Below are positions 27,561-35,736 of a DNA stretch of 37,069 nt, in pieces. Made by a program: the position numbers and the translations under genes. Position 1 is the stretch's first letter. Every line of letters starts with the position of its first letter. The notes below the pieces were generated by a model. The model searched no databases. It saw only the letters and a list, made by a program, of their open reading frames with translations, and had not been told where the DNA came from. The stretch is taken from the NCBI GenBank assembly GCA_026713545.1, contig JAPOOG010000124.1, positions 1-37,069 of the forward strand, given 5' to 3'. Origin of the DNA: Bryobacterales bacterium (lineage in GTDB: Bacteria > Acidobacteriota > Terriglobia > Bryobacterales > UBA6623).

Positions 27561-28229
27561 ATGGGCACGAGCAGCACAAGTCATCACATCCGAGCGGTGT
27601 TCTTCGACTTTGACGGGACACTGGTGGACAGCGAGCGGCTCCACTACGAGTGCTGGATGGATGCCGTCGAACCCTTCGGCGGGCACATTACCTGGCCGGA
27701 ATACTATCAACTTCTAACCGGCCGCAGCGACCGCGATGCAGGCCTGTTACTGCTCACACGAGCAGGACATGAGCCGACGGAGGATCATCTCACCAGCGCC
27801 TGTCAGGCAAAGACGAGGGCCTATCTGGCGCGATTTCTGGATGAACTCAGGATCGAGAAGTCCGTTACATCCTGGATTCGTAACACTTCTGATTACTTAC
27901 ATATCGGTGTCGTAACTTCAAGTGGGGAGCACGAGGTCGCACCCGTCCTGGTCAAGTGCGGGATTTACAACTCATTAAGCCTTGCGGTTTACGGCAATGA
28001 TGTAAAAAGCCTGAAGCCGGACCCCGAACCCTATCTGCTGGCGATGCAACGCGCCACGAAGGCTGCGCAGACACACGGGGAACGGGCCATCACGAAAGAG
28101 CAATGTTTGGCGTTTGAAGATTCCGAAGCCGGCATCAGCTCTGCTGTCGCCGCCGGGCTGCGCGTGGTCAAGGTCGGCTCACCGAAGGAGGTACGGGAAA
28201 TCCTGAAAAAGGAGGGACTGGCTAACTAG
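27561..28229 (+). CDS. HAD-superfamily phosphatase, beta-phosphoglucomutase-like
   Basis: 222 residues, subfamily IA length. AVFFDFDGTLVDSERLHYE carries the nucleophile Asp and acid/base Asp. IGVVTSSGEHE gives the motif II Ser/Thr, VKSLKPDPEPYLLAM the motif III Lys, and CLAFEDSEAGISSAVAAG the motif IV acids. The cap domain lies between residues 25 and 100. Hydrolysis of a phosphorylated sugar or similar metabolite, or a beta-phosphoglucomutase-type transfer, is expected. It sits 27 bases before the dif-like site, and no T-rich terminator follows. Confidence 0.9.
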   Translation: MGTSSTSHHIRAVFFDFDGTLVDSERLHYECWMDAVEPFGGHITWPEYYQLLTGRSDRDAGLLLLTRAGHEPTEDHLTSACQAKTRAYLARFLDELRIEKSVTSWIRNTSDYLHIGVVTSSGEHEVAPVLVKCGIYNSLSLAVYGNDVKSLKPDPEPYLLAMQRATKAAQTHGERAITKEQCLAFEDSEAGISSAVAAGLRVVKVGSPKEVREILKKEGLAN

Positions 28230-28256
28230 AAGGGCAGGCTGATGCGGCCAGCCATA

Positions 28257-28284
28257 ACGTCGCATAAGATATATTATGTTAAAT
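28257..28284 (+). other. dif: dif-like XerC/XerD recombination site
   Basis: 28 bases with the left arm ACGTCGCATAA, a six-base spacer GATATA and the right arm TTATGTTAAAT. The E. coli dif site as I recall it has the arms GGTGCGCATAA and TTATGTTAAAT around TGTATA: 22 of 28 bases agree, with the XerD arm identical and seven bases of the XerC arm next to the spacer identical. It is an AT-rich island in intergenic DNA. Function: crossover point where XerC and XerD, activated by FtsK, resolve chromosome dimers at the terminus. KOPS-like octamers point toward it from both sides. Confidence 0.88.
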
Positions 28285-28651
28285 AATTTATGGAATGGGG
28301 TGTGGTCCTGCCTTCTTGATCGGACGTAAGGTCCCTTCGTGGTCAGTTCCCCACTGATGAGTGTTCGGATCTCTCAACCCGTCATCTGTCGATTATTTGA
28401 GCTTTCTGATTAACACGAGCCATTCCGGTTCGTGGCTCGGACTGGAGGATCGGGTCGAACTCAATTCGACGGGAAACCGAACATGATAGCCCGGAGTGAA
28501 GACCAGCTCGTTGAGATGCGAGCATGTGGTCGGTTCAGAAAGTCAACCAAGAACTTCCGAACCTGACGATGAATTATGCTCCTGGCTCCGAGCACGATTC
28601 ACGGCTCTCGTTACAGGTCCGGGTTGACGCTTCAGAAAAGCAGATTGCGAT
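28285..28651. other. Spacer to the right of the dif-like site; no gene seen
   Basis: About 370 bases of non-coding DNA, starting AT-rich (AATTTATGG) and then of normal composition. No protein or RNA gene was recognised. Confidence 0.45.
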
Positions 28652-29767
28652 TCATGCCATCGCAAGCCGGTGGAGCCGGATCTTGCCTTGCCCTTCCTCG
28701 ACGCACCAATGGGCGGCAAGAAACTCGCCGTCTCCAAGCGGCAACAATGACGGCTGGCCGAAACGCAGCGATTTGAACATCTCCGCCGAGGTCTGTCCTT
28801 GTCTGGTCTGTGCGTCCGCGTCTTTTCCGTAGATCACGCGTTCCGCCAAGACACGCCAGTTGTTCCGGGCGAAGGCCACGATGCGAACGCAGATTCCGAT
28901 CTCTACGCCGCGATGGGCATGAATCGTGAGCAAGCAGTCCTCACCGAGCCAAGTCAAGTTGGAGGCCTGGCCCATGACGCCGGTATCGATCGGCTCTGAC
29001 CACGTGCTACCGTCATCTTCGGACACCACAACGTGATTCGCGTAGTGACGATCCGTCGCTTGATCGTAGGCCCAGACCAGCGCGACAAGACGCCCGTCCT
29101 GCATCTCGGCGAGGCGGGGCTCGAAGGGCGTCAGGTTCCCTGCATCGGTCCGAAAGAATACCGTGCTGTCATTCCAGGTCTTGCCCCGATCGACACTTCG
29201 CAAGAGGACGCCGATTTGCCCCGACGGATTCGATCCGTCAGGCATCTTGTACAGCGCCCCGACGGCGACCAGATCACCTGAGCGAAGCTGCACGGCCGGA
29301 CCCGACATCTCATACAACTCCGGACGATTCCTGGGAATCTCCTCCGGGGCCGACCATGTCCTCCCTTCGTCGCTCGAGAACGAAACGATATCTTGACCGG
29401 GAAGAATACCGCCCGTTTCCGAGATGCTGATCGACTGCTCGGGATCGTTACGTTGGAAGCGATAACCCATCGCCAGCAGCGAGCCATCGGCCAACAAGGT
29501 GAGCTTCAGGCAGTCGCTCATCGGTTTCGGAAGTGCGGCGGCGTCATACAGCCTGCCCTCGATCGACCAGGTTCGACCGGCATCCTTCGAACGCGACAGG
29601 TACGTTGTCCCGTCGGCCGCCTCGAACGCCTCTGCGATCATCAGCGTAGCGAGCAGATCACCGGAGGGCAGTTTCACCAATCCCGGGAAGTAAGCCTGGC
29701 GACTGCGCACGTGCGGTTTGGGATTGGAGTAAAGAACGTGTCCCTCGACGTATCGAATCTCCGGCAT
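28652..29767 (-). CDS. Sialidase-like BNR (Asp-box) protein, cytosolic
   Basis: 371 residues from ATG 29767. Four Asp boxes (SxDxGxTW) are visible: SRSKDAGRTWS, SFSSDEGRTWS, LRSVDRGKTWN and VSEDDGSTWS, so it has a six-bladed sialidase-type propeller. There is no signal peptide, unusual for an exo-sialidase acting on polymers. Its ATG shares one base with the stop of the sodium symporter gene (TGATG), so uptake followed by internal cleavage of a small glycoside is a reasonable inference. Sialic acid as substrate is not proven; many bacterial relatives act on other sugars or have no known activity. Confidence 0.85.
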   Translation of the reverse strand: MPEIRYVEGHVLYSNPKPHVRSRQAYFPGLVKLPSGDLLATLMIAEAFEAADGTTYLSRSKDAGRTWSIEGRLYDAAALPKPMSDCLKLTLLADGSLLAMGYRFQRNDPEQSISISETGGILPGQDIVSFSSDEGRTWSAPEEIPRNRPELYEMSGPAVQLRSGDLVAVGALYKMPDGSNPSGQIGVLLRSVDRGKTWNDSTVFFRTDAGNLTPFEPRLAEMQDGRLVALVWAYDQATDRHYANHVVVSEDDGSTWSEPIDTGVMGQASNLTWLGEDCLLTIHAHRGVEIGICVRIVAFARNNWRVLAERVIYGKDADAQTRQGQTSAEMFKSLRFGQPSLLPLGDGEFLAAHWCVEEGQGKIRLHRLAMA

Positions 29768-31293
29768 CAATCATTCCCACCGCTCGAGTAGGTAAGGCCG
29801 CGCACTTTGTCCTCGCGCGGCGGCTGTGTCATGGTGCTGACCGCCCAGGACACTACCAGACCGAGCACAAAAGACGCCGGCACGACCCACAGGAACGACA
29901 CACTCTGCTCCAGCCCGAACCACTCGCGGCCGAAGCAAACGTACAGGCTGACGGCAGTACCAACAGTGAAGCCTGCCAGCGCGGCTGTCTTCCCTGCCCT
30001 GCGGAACAGAATTCCCGCGAAGAACAACACGCCGATCGGCCCGACAAAGATGTGGTTTATCCGGCCCGTCAACTCCACCAAATTCCAGTCTGAGGTTTGC
30101 ATCGCAAGCGTGATCAAGCATGCCATCCCGACACCGGCCAACCCTGCCACGACCCCGCTGCATCGATCGAACCACAGAGACTCCCCCGCCCCTGCCGAGC
30201 TGTTCAGGAAGTCGCTCCTGACAACGCTCGAGATCGAATTAATACCCGAGCTCAGGCTTGACATCGCCGCTGCCAGCAACGCAGCTACGAGCAAGCCCGA
30301 AACACCCGACGGCAAGACTTGCACGATGAATCGCGGCATGAGCTTGTCCGCTTCCGGCGCAACCTGCTCTTGGAACGCCTGCATCGGCAGGCCCGACTCA
30401 TCGGCGTAATAGGCGAACAGCGCGAGCCCGCAGACAGCCAGGAAGAACAAGAGCGTCACCGTCGCACCCGCGTACATCCAAAGCGACCGCCGCGCTTCCT
30501 TGAGTGACGGCGTGCTCAACAGGCGCTGCACCGCCACCTGGTCGGAGCCTTGCGTACAAATGTTCCAGAAAAACTGTCCCATCACCGCTCCGAACAAAGT
30601 AATGCGCACCATGGGGTCCCAACTGAAGGCTTGAATCTCCGCCCGTCCCGCTTGCGAGAAAGAGCTCCACCAATCGATCGGTCCCTGCCCGAGAGTCACG
30701 CCGATGAAGACCGGGATCGTCACGGCACCGCCGAAAAGAATCAGCAATTGCAGGTTGTCCGTCCAGATGACCGTCTGCAGGCCGCCGGCACTCGTGTAGA
30801 AGGTCGTGATCAACCCGATGATCAAGATCGTTGCGTAGATGTCCCAACCGGTGACCTCGACCATCGCGAAGCTCGCCGTGTAGATGATCAAGCCCATCCA
30901 GAGCAGCGTGCGAACCAGGAAGATCGACCCGGTCAGCGTGCGTATCTGAGCATCGAATCGCCGCTCCAGGTACTCGTACACACTGGTGATCGGCAGGCGC
31001 TTGATCGCCGGCAGCAGCGTGCGGTTCATCAGCGGCACAATGAGCGGAACTCCCAGCACGCCCGCGAAGAACCCGAAGCCGTAGCGAATCATCTCTCCAG
31101 GGAGACTGAGATAGCTGATGCTCGAAAGCAGCGTGGCCAGAATGCTCCCGCCGGCGAGGAACCAGTGGGTTCGACGGCCACCGAGGAAGTACTCATCTCG
31201 GGACGTCTGGCGTTTGGAGAAGTACAAGCCGATGGCTGCCATTCCCAGCAAGTAAGCAACGATGACGAGGAAGTCGAGAGTAGTGAGACTCAT
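29767..31293 (-). CDS. Sodium:solute symporter (SSS family)
   Basis: 508 residues with about 13 hydrophobic helices, standard for the SSS/SLC5 family. YFLGGRRTHWFLAGGSILATLLSSISYLS is the family start, with the Na-site helix TM1 region, and GGLQTVIWTDNLQLLILFGG and AALLAAAMSSLSSGINSISSVVRSDF are conserved (the last with Na-binding Ser residues). It couples Na+ influx to uptake of a sugar, sialic acid or similar solute across the inner membrane. The downstream sialidase-like gene overlaps by one base, which hints at a glycan-derived substrate. A KOPS-like site lies inside it. Confidence 0.92.
   Translation of the reverse strand: MSLTTLDFLVIVAYLLGMAAIGLYFSKRQTSRDEYFLGGRRTHWFLAGGSILATLLSSISYLSLPGEMIRYGFGFFAGVLGVPLIVPLMNRTLLPAIKRLPITSVYEYLERRFDAQIRTLTGSIFLVRTLLWMGLIIYTASFAMVEVTGWDIYATILIIGLITTFYTSAGGLQTVIWTDNLQLLILFGGAVTIPVFIGVTLGQGPIDWWSSFSQAGRAEIQAFSWDPMVRITLFGAVMGQFFWNICTQGSDQVAVQRLLSTPSLKEARRSLWMYAGATVTLLFFLAVCGLALFAYYADESGLPMQAFQEQVAPEADKLMPRFIVQVLPSGVSGLLVAALLAAAMSSLSSGINSISSVVRSDFLNSSAGAGESLWFDRCSGVVAGLAGVGMACLITLAMQTSDWNLVELTGRINHIFVGPIGVLFFAGILFRRAGKTAALAGFTVGTAVSLYVCFGREWFGLEQSVSFLWVVPASFVLGLVVSWAVSTMTQPPREDKVRGLTYSSGGND
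29992..29999 (-). other. KOPS-like octamer GGGCAGGG (minus strand)
   Basis: Minus-strand copy, 1.7 kb right of the dif-like site and pointing toward it. It lies inside the symporter gene. Confidence 0.45.
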
Positions 31294-31591
31294 GGTTCGG
31301 GTCTGAAGATTTTAGCCTACTTTTCTCCCTGTCTGACGGCTCAGAAGTGTTCGATGAACAAACCATCGCCGCCCGATGTGCAAGAGGAAGAATCAGACTT
31401 CCACCTGCAACTGGCGGCACAAGGTCAGATTCAGTGACCCCACCTACCTCACACTTCCCTGCCCTGATTTCCACCGGAACACGTGATTGATGCCCATGAA
31501 TCATGCCGCAGGTGACTTACCCGCGCGGTCCGCTTAGGGCTATCATAGGCATCGAAGTTCTCGTGTTCGAAACCGCCTGAAGGGGATGCCC
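31294..31591. other. Divergent region between the symporter and Gfo/Idh/MocA genes
   Basis: About 300 bases that must hold both promoters; TATCAT near 31542 could be a -10 element of the plus-strand operon. A KOPS-like CCCTGCCC lies at 31457-31464. No gene seen. Confidence 0.4.
31457..31464 (-). other. KOPS-like octamer GGGCAGGG (minus strand)
   Basis: Second minus-strand copy right of the dif-like site, in intergenic DNA, so its orientation is not forced by codon use. Confidence 0.45.
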
Positions 31592-32791
31592 ATGCAGCGC
31601 CGACAGTTTCTCCTCAACTCTCTAGCCACCACCACAGCCCTTTCCGCCGACGCCTCGAACACCCGTCTGGCAACTCCTGACGAGGCCCGCCAACGCAAAA
31701 AACTCCGGGTCGCGATCATCGGCTGCGGCCGCATGGGCCAATATTTCACTGAGGTCTATCGCGCCCTCCCCGACACCGAACTTGTCGCCATCGCCGAGTG
31801 GAATGACACACGACGCGAAATCGTCGGCAAGCGCTTTGGTGTCAAGGCTCTCTTCAAAGACGTCAACACGATGCTCCGCGAAGTCGTCCCGGACCTCGCC
31901 GCCGTCATCACACCCACGAAGTTCATGAAAGAAGCCGTCATCGCCTGCGCCGAGGCCGGCGTCAAAGGAGTATCAACCGACAAGCCCATCGCCGCGCGCC
32001 TCTCCGATGCGGACGCCATGGTCGACGCCTGTGAGAAACGGAACGTCGTCTTTGCCGGCGGCAATCTGCAACGCGCCATGTGGGAAGTCCAGCACGCGGG
32101 CAGGCGCCTCAGAAACGGGGACTACGGACCCGTCAAAGGCGCGGTCGTACACCGTTTTGGCGGCGAGATCTCCGGCGGCGGCTGTCAACACCTCTCCGTT
32201 CTTCGCCTCTTCACCGGAGCGGAAGTCAAGGAAGTCATGGCCTGGGGACAACCCCCCGAAGCCCTCGATCAAGAAACCGACGAAGGCCTTGAAATTAACG
32301 GATTCTTTCGCATGACCAGCGGCATCGATTGTCAGGTCTTCGGACAAGCAACTCCCTATCGCGGTGTTGACGCCTGGACGGATAGGACGCTCGTCCGCTG
32401 GGACTGGGCTCCACCCGACATTCACGAGAATTCCGGCTCGGGAGCCCGAAAAAAGATCGCCGCGAACTACCCGCCCTTCCCCTGGCGCTACATCCTCGAC
32501 CGTCCCTCGCTGCGTCTGACAGACAACTACCTTGTCGGCTCCATCCGATCATTTGTCGATGCCGTGGCGACCGGGAGTGATCTCTTCATCTCCGGACACG
32601 ACCTGCGCCAAGCACTGGAGATCGCCATCGCGTCGAAGCTCTCAGCCCAGCTTGGCAATCAACCCGTCAAGCTGCCTCTCGAAGATCGCTCCCTGGCGCT
32701 CTACCCACGTCCCTACCGCTGGCTCGGCGGGGACGTCACCGGCAGGCCGCAATCCGAAGACGAAGCCGCGGGAAAGAAGCCTCAGGCATGA
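31592..32791 (+). CDS. Tat-exported Gfo/Idh/MocA family oxidoreductase
   Basis: 399 residues from the ATG at 31592, chosen because AAGGGG lies six bases upstream, while it abuts the other ATG (31586). The N-terminus MQRRQFLLNSLATTTALSAD is a Tat signal. The Rossmann motif GCGRMG (44-49) binds NAD(P), and STDKPIA (128-134) replaces the usual EKP (Lys kept). The C-terminal domain has the family's conserved region (GGEISGGGCQHLSVLRLFTG) with a His at the catalytic position. Like glucose-fructose oxidoreductase, a Tat-exported member could keep its cofactor bound in the periplasm (inference). It overlaps the next gene by four bases (ATGA). Confidence 0.9.
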   Translation: MQRRQFLLNSLATTTALSADASNTRLATPDEARQRKKLRVAIIGCGRMGQYFTEVYRALPDTELVAIAEWNDTRREIVGKRFGVKALFKDVNTMLREVVPDLAAVITPTKFMKEAVIACAEAGVKGVSTDKPIAARLSDADAMVDACEKRNVVFAGGNLQRAMWEVQHAGRRLRNGDYGPVKGAVVHRFGGEISGGGCQHLSVLRLFTGAEVKEVMAWGQPPEALDQETDEGLEINGFFRMTSGIDCQVFGQATPYRGVDAWTDRTLVRWDWAPPDIHENSGSGARKKIAANYPPFPWRYILDRPSLRLTDNYLVGSIRSFVDAVATGSDLFISGHDLRQALEIAIASKLSAQLGNQPVKLPLEDRSLALYPRPYRWLGGDVTGRPQSEDEAAGKKPQA

Positions 32792-33663
32792 CCCAATTTA
32801 GAATTCGCTCCGCCACATCACAACTTGTCATCCTCGCCCTCTGCTCTCTGACCGCGGCATGGGTCCAACCATCCCAGGCGCGCGCCGATCAGCAATCGCA
32901 GGTGGTCAAGATCGAACGCCTCACCCACAACGTCAAGCGCATTCGGTTCAAAGCAGCAAATGACGACTTCACTTTCCAGGCAGGCCAATTCATCCTGCTC
33001 AAGCTGCCCGATTCCTATTTGAGGGCATTCAACAAGAGTCACGGCACCGAACACACCAACGTTTCCCGCCCTTATTCATTCGCATCCGCGCCGAGCGAAG
33101 CGCCGTATTTCGACCTCATCGTCAAGCACTACCCTGCGCCACCGGGCAAAGATGTCCCACCGGGTCTAGCATCCTCCTTCATCCACCAGCACTTGCGTCC
33201 AAGCGATACCGTTACCTTCAGCGATCCTATCGGCAGCCTCTACATGCCGAACGACTCCACCGACCCGATCATTCTCGTCGCGGGCGGCGTCGGCGCGAGC
33301 CCCTTCATCGGACTACTCAAGCACTGGTTCGATCAAGGGCTCGACCGGCAGCGAGAAATCCATTTCTTCTTCGGAGTGCGCTCCAAGGGCGACTTTTTCT
33401 TGCTGGGCGACCTCGCCGACTGGTCCCGCCGCAGGAATAACTTCAAGTACATTCTGGCGCTCTCCCACCCCGATCCCGCCGACGAATGGCAGGGCGAAAG
33501 CGGTTATATCAACACCGTTCTCGACCACCACTTCCCATCGCCCCTGAGGGCCGACGTTTACCTGGCCGGGGCGCCGATCATGATTCGTGAAACCGTGAAG
33601 GTACTCCACGCCAAGCAGGTACCGGATACCCGCATTCACCACGATCCCATCAAGGTCCAGTAA
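32788..33663 (+). CDS. Ferredoxin-NADP reductase-like flavoprotein with signal peptide
   Basis: 291 residues. ATGA overlap with the upstream gene gives coupled translation. A Sec signal ends SQARA-D (about 34). The FAD domain has RPYSFAS (94-100), and the NAD(P) domain has IILVAGGVGASPFIGLLKHW (161-180) and VYLAGAPIMI. No 2Fe-2S domain is present. The family normally moves electrons between NAD(P)H and ferredoxin, flavodoxin or haem partners in the cytosol; a secreted version is odd. Its partner is most likely the Gfo/Idh/MocA protein it overlaps or an unknown periplasmic carrier. If the hydrophobic segment is not cleaved it could instead be a membrane anchor. Confidence 0.86.
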   Translation: MTQFRIRSATSQLVILALCSLTAAWVQPSQARADQQSQVVKIERLTHNVKRIRFKAANDDFTFQAGQFILLKLPDSYLRAFNKSHGTEHTNVSRPYSFASAPSEAPYFDLIVKHYPAPPGKDVPPGLASSFIHQHLRPSDTVTFSDPIGSLYMPNDSTDPIILVAGGVGASPFIGLLKHWFDQGLDRQREIHFFFGVRSKGDFFLLGDLADWSRRRNNFKYILALSHPDPADEWQGESGYINTVLDHHFPSPLRADVYLAGAPIMIRETVKVLHAKQVPDTRIHHDPIKVQ

Positions 33664-33791
33664 TTCGCACAGCAAGAGGCAGGGTCACGCCAGCGGCAGC
33701 GCCGTGCCCTCAGCCGGATCGCCCGTTTACGTGCAGTAAACAGACGAGTACACTGGCATTGTCAAGGCGCGTCCGCGCCATGGGGTGTCTT

Positions 33792-35468
33792 ATGATCCGA
33801 CGCAACTTCCTGAAAGCCGGACTCAGCGCGGGAACCGCTGCCGCAAGCTCGTCAACAGCCGCCTCGGCCGCAACGGAAAAGGAGACAAAAAAACCGAACC
33901 TGCTCTTCTATCACGACGGCCGACATCCCCTGATCTACATGTATGAGCCGCCGATGCAGAAGGAACAATACGAAGCCGCCGTCGATGAACTTGCGGGAAC
34001 CCCCATTGAAGCCCTCATGTTCTGCCTGGGCGACGGGCGCACCGTCCTGCACGACACGAAGGTCGGCGAACTCTGGGGACACAATGTCGACCAATGGCCG
34101 CACCTCATTTTCCGGCGCGCCCACCAAAACGCCAAACACCTCATCGATACCGGCAACGATCCTCTGCGCGTCGTCTGCGACCGGGCGCACGAGAAAGGGT
34201 TGCTCTTCTACCCTACCCTCCTTGTCCAACAGGGAACCCGCGACCGGTCCGTGGATGTACGCGGCTCCAACTTCCGTTTCAACAACCGACATCTCGAAAT
34301 CGGCGCTCACGGCGACATCGATCCCGACCACCCCTGCTCCTCATGCCTCGACTTCAAGCATGCCGAGGTCCGCGACGAACGTCTGTCTCTCATTCAAGAG
34401 ACGGTCAATCGTTATCCCATTGACGGCTTCGAGCTCCAACTCAACTATCAAGCCTCTTACTTCCATCCCTCCGAGATTGCCGACGGCCGCTCCATCATGA
34501 CCGATTGGATTCGCCGCGTCCGCGACCTCCTCGATGAGAGCGGGCCCGATCGTGAACTCGTCATCCGCATCCCTGCTGATATCGATGCCTGCCATTCCGT
34601 AGGCCTGGACGTTCGCCGCTGGATCGCGGATGGCCTGGTGGACGTGGTTGTCGGTGAGACCTTCGGAGGCCCTGAACTCCTCAATCACACGAGCGACCTG
34701 CGACCCCTCGTCGAAGCCGCCGAAGGCGCAGCAACCCGAGTCCACGCCGCGCTCCACGCTCTCGTCGATTCCGACCGCCTGCACCATGCAACCAACGAGA
34801 TGCTCCGCGCGGCCGCCTCGAACTATTGGGCCCAGGGCGTCGACGGCTTCTATCTTGCATATTGGTTCGGATATTGGCCCTACCAAGCGCCGTTCTACGA
34901 GATCCTCCGCGAGATTCCTCATCCCGACATCATGGAGCCCAAGGACAAGACCTACTACATCCCCACCATGACCGGACGCTATCCCGAGCCGCGACTCGAG
35001 CTCGGACTGACGATGCAGCTACCAGCCGATCTCCACGTCAACCAGCCGGTACGCCTCGAACTGCCCATCAGCGACGATCTGCCGCGCTGGGACCAGACGG
35101 GCCGTGTCCACCAAGTCCTGCTGCGTTTCCGCGTCATGAACACGACCGAACTGGACCGCCTCGAATTCAAGCTCAACGGCAAGCCGCTCCCCGGCCATCT
35201 CCGCCGCACCCTCAACGAGATGTACCGCATGAGCGCCCCCCGCTACCGCACCGGCTCCGGTTACTGGTTCATCTTCAAGCTCGGCCGCGATCACTGGCCT
35301 CTGCAAGGAAAAAACGCGCTCGAAGTCTCCCTCACCCAACGCGACCCCGAGGTCACACCTCAGGTGTTCCTCCGTGACGTCGAGATGGAAATCCAATACC
35401 TGCTCGGAAAGAACTTTCACCGAGGTCAAGACAGAGACCTGGGCCCGTACGAGCACTTCGGATTCTGA
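33792..35468 (+). CDS. Tat-exported GH10-like (GHL10) family protein
   Basis: About 558 residues from ATG 33792 (an in-frame ATG at 33759 is also possible; GGGG near 33782 is a weak ribosome site). A Tat signal, IRRNFLKAGLSAG, is followed by an Ala/Ser-rich linker. A TIM barrel follows: FYPTLLVQQGTRDRSVDVRG, PIDGFELQLNYQASYFHPSE, DACHSVGLDVRRWIADGLVD and GVDGFYLAYWFGYWPYQAP, resembling glycosyl-hydrolase-like 10 proteins, then a beta-rich C-terminal domain (about 420-550). It probably acts on exported carbohydrates. Catalytic acids cannot be assigned with confidence. It is third in the plus-strand cluster, 128 bases after the flavoprotein gene. Confidence 0.75.
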   Translation: MIRRNFLKAGLSAGTAAASSSTAASAATEKETKKPNLLFYHDGRHPLIYMYEPPMQKEQYEAAVDELAGTPIEALMFCLGDGRTVLHDTKVGELWGHNVDQWPHLIFRRAHQNAKHLIDTGNDPLRVVCDRAHEKGLLFYPTLLVQQGTRDRSVDVRGSNFRFNNRHLEIGAHGDIDPDHPCSSCLDFKHAEVRDERLSLIQETVNRYPIDGFELQLNYQASYFHPSEIADGRSIMTDWIRRVRDLLDESGPDRELVIRIPADIDACHSVGLDVRRWIADGLVDVVVGETFGGPELLNHTSDLRPLVEAAEGAATRVHAALHALVDSDRLHHATNEMLRAAASNYWAQGVDGFYLAYWFGYWPYQAPFYEILREIPHPDIMEPKDKTYYIPTMTGRYPEPRLELGLTMQLPADLHVNQPVRLELPISDDLPRWDQTGRVHQVLLRFRVMNTTELDRLEFKLNGKPLPGHLRRTLNEMYRMSAPRYRTGSGYWFIFKLGRDHWPLQGKNALEVSLTQRDPEVTPQVFLRDVEMEIQYLLGKNFHRGQDRDLGPYEHFGF

Positions 35469-35736
35469 TGGTCGCGACAGGACTCTTGCACAGAAAGCAA
35501 TTTCTAAATAACTGTTCTCAAATGCATGTATTTGCAGCATTTGCAAAGTTTAGCCAGTACGTCTCCAGGCCGGCCACAAGCTAACGCTGGAGTGTAACGG
35601 GGGGTATGAACTAGCGTGCATTTCTCATCAGGTTGCGAGACGAAGCACGCAATAAGACCGCCACGACTTCGGGCAACGGCCTGATGCTCAAGTACCATTC
35701 GAAAGTCCATACCGATTTGGATCGAAAGTTCGAGAG
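35469..35736. other. Spacer; possible gene remnant
   Basis: AT-rich DNA with a small stem, AAATGC and GCATTT (35520-35542), downstream of the GHL10 gene. On the plus strand a frame reads AFLIRLRDEARNKTATTSGN and GLMLKYHSKVHTDLDRKFES and enters the 3' end of the next gene; it looks protein-like but matches nothing I know and has no start. It may be a gene remnant. Confidence 0.4.

Noticed and set aside
28237..28253. Terminator behind the HAD gene (GGCTG ... CAGCC)
   Set aside because: Five-base stem and no T tract.
30550..31437. 295-residue open frame opposite the symporter
   Set aside because: Polar, Arg- and Glu-rich antisense of a membrane protein gene.
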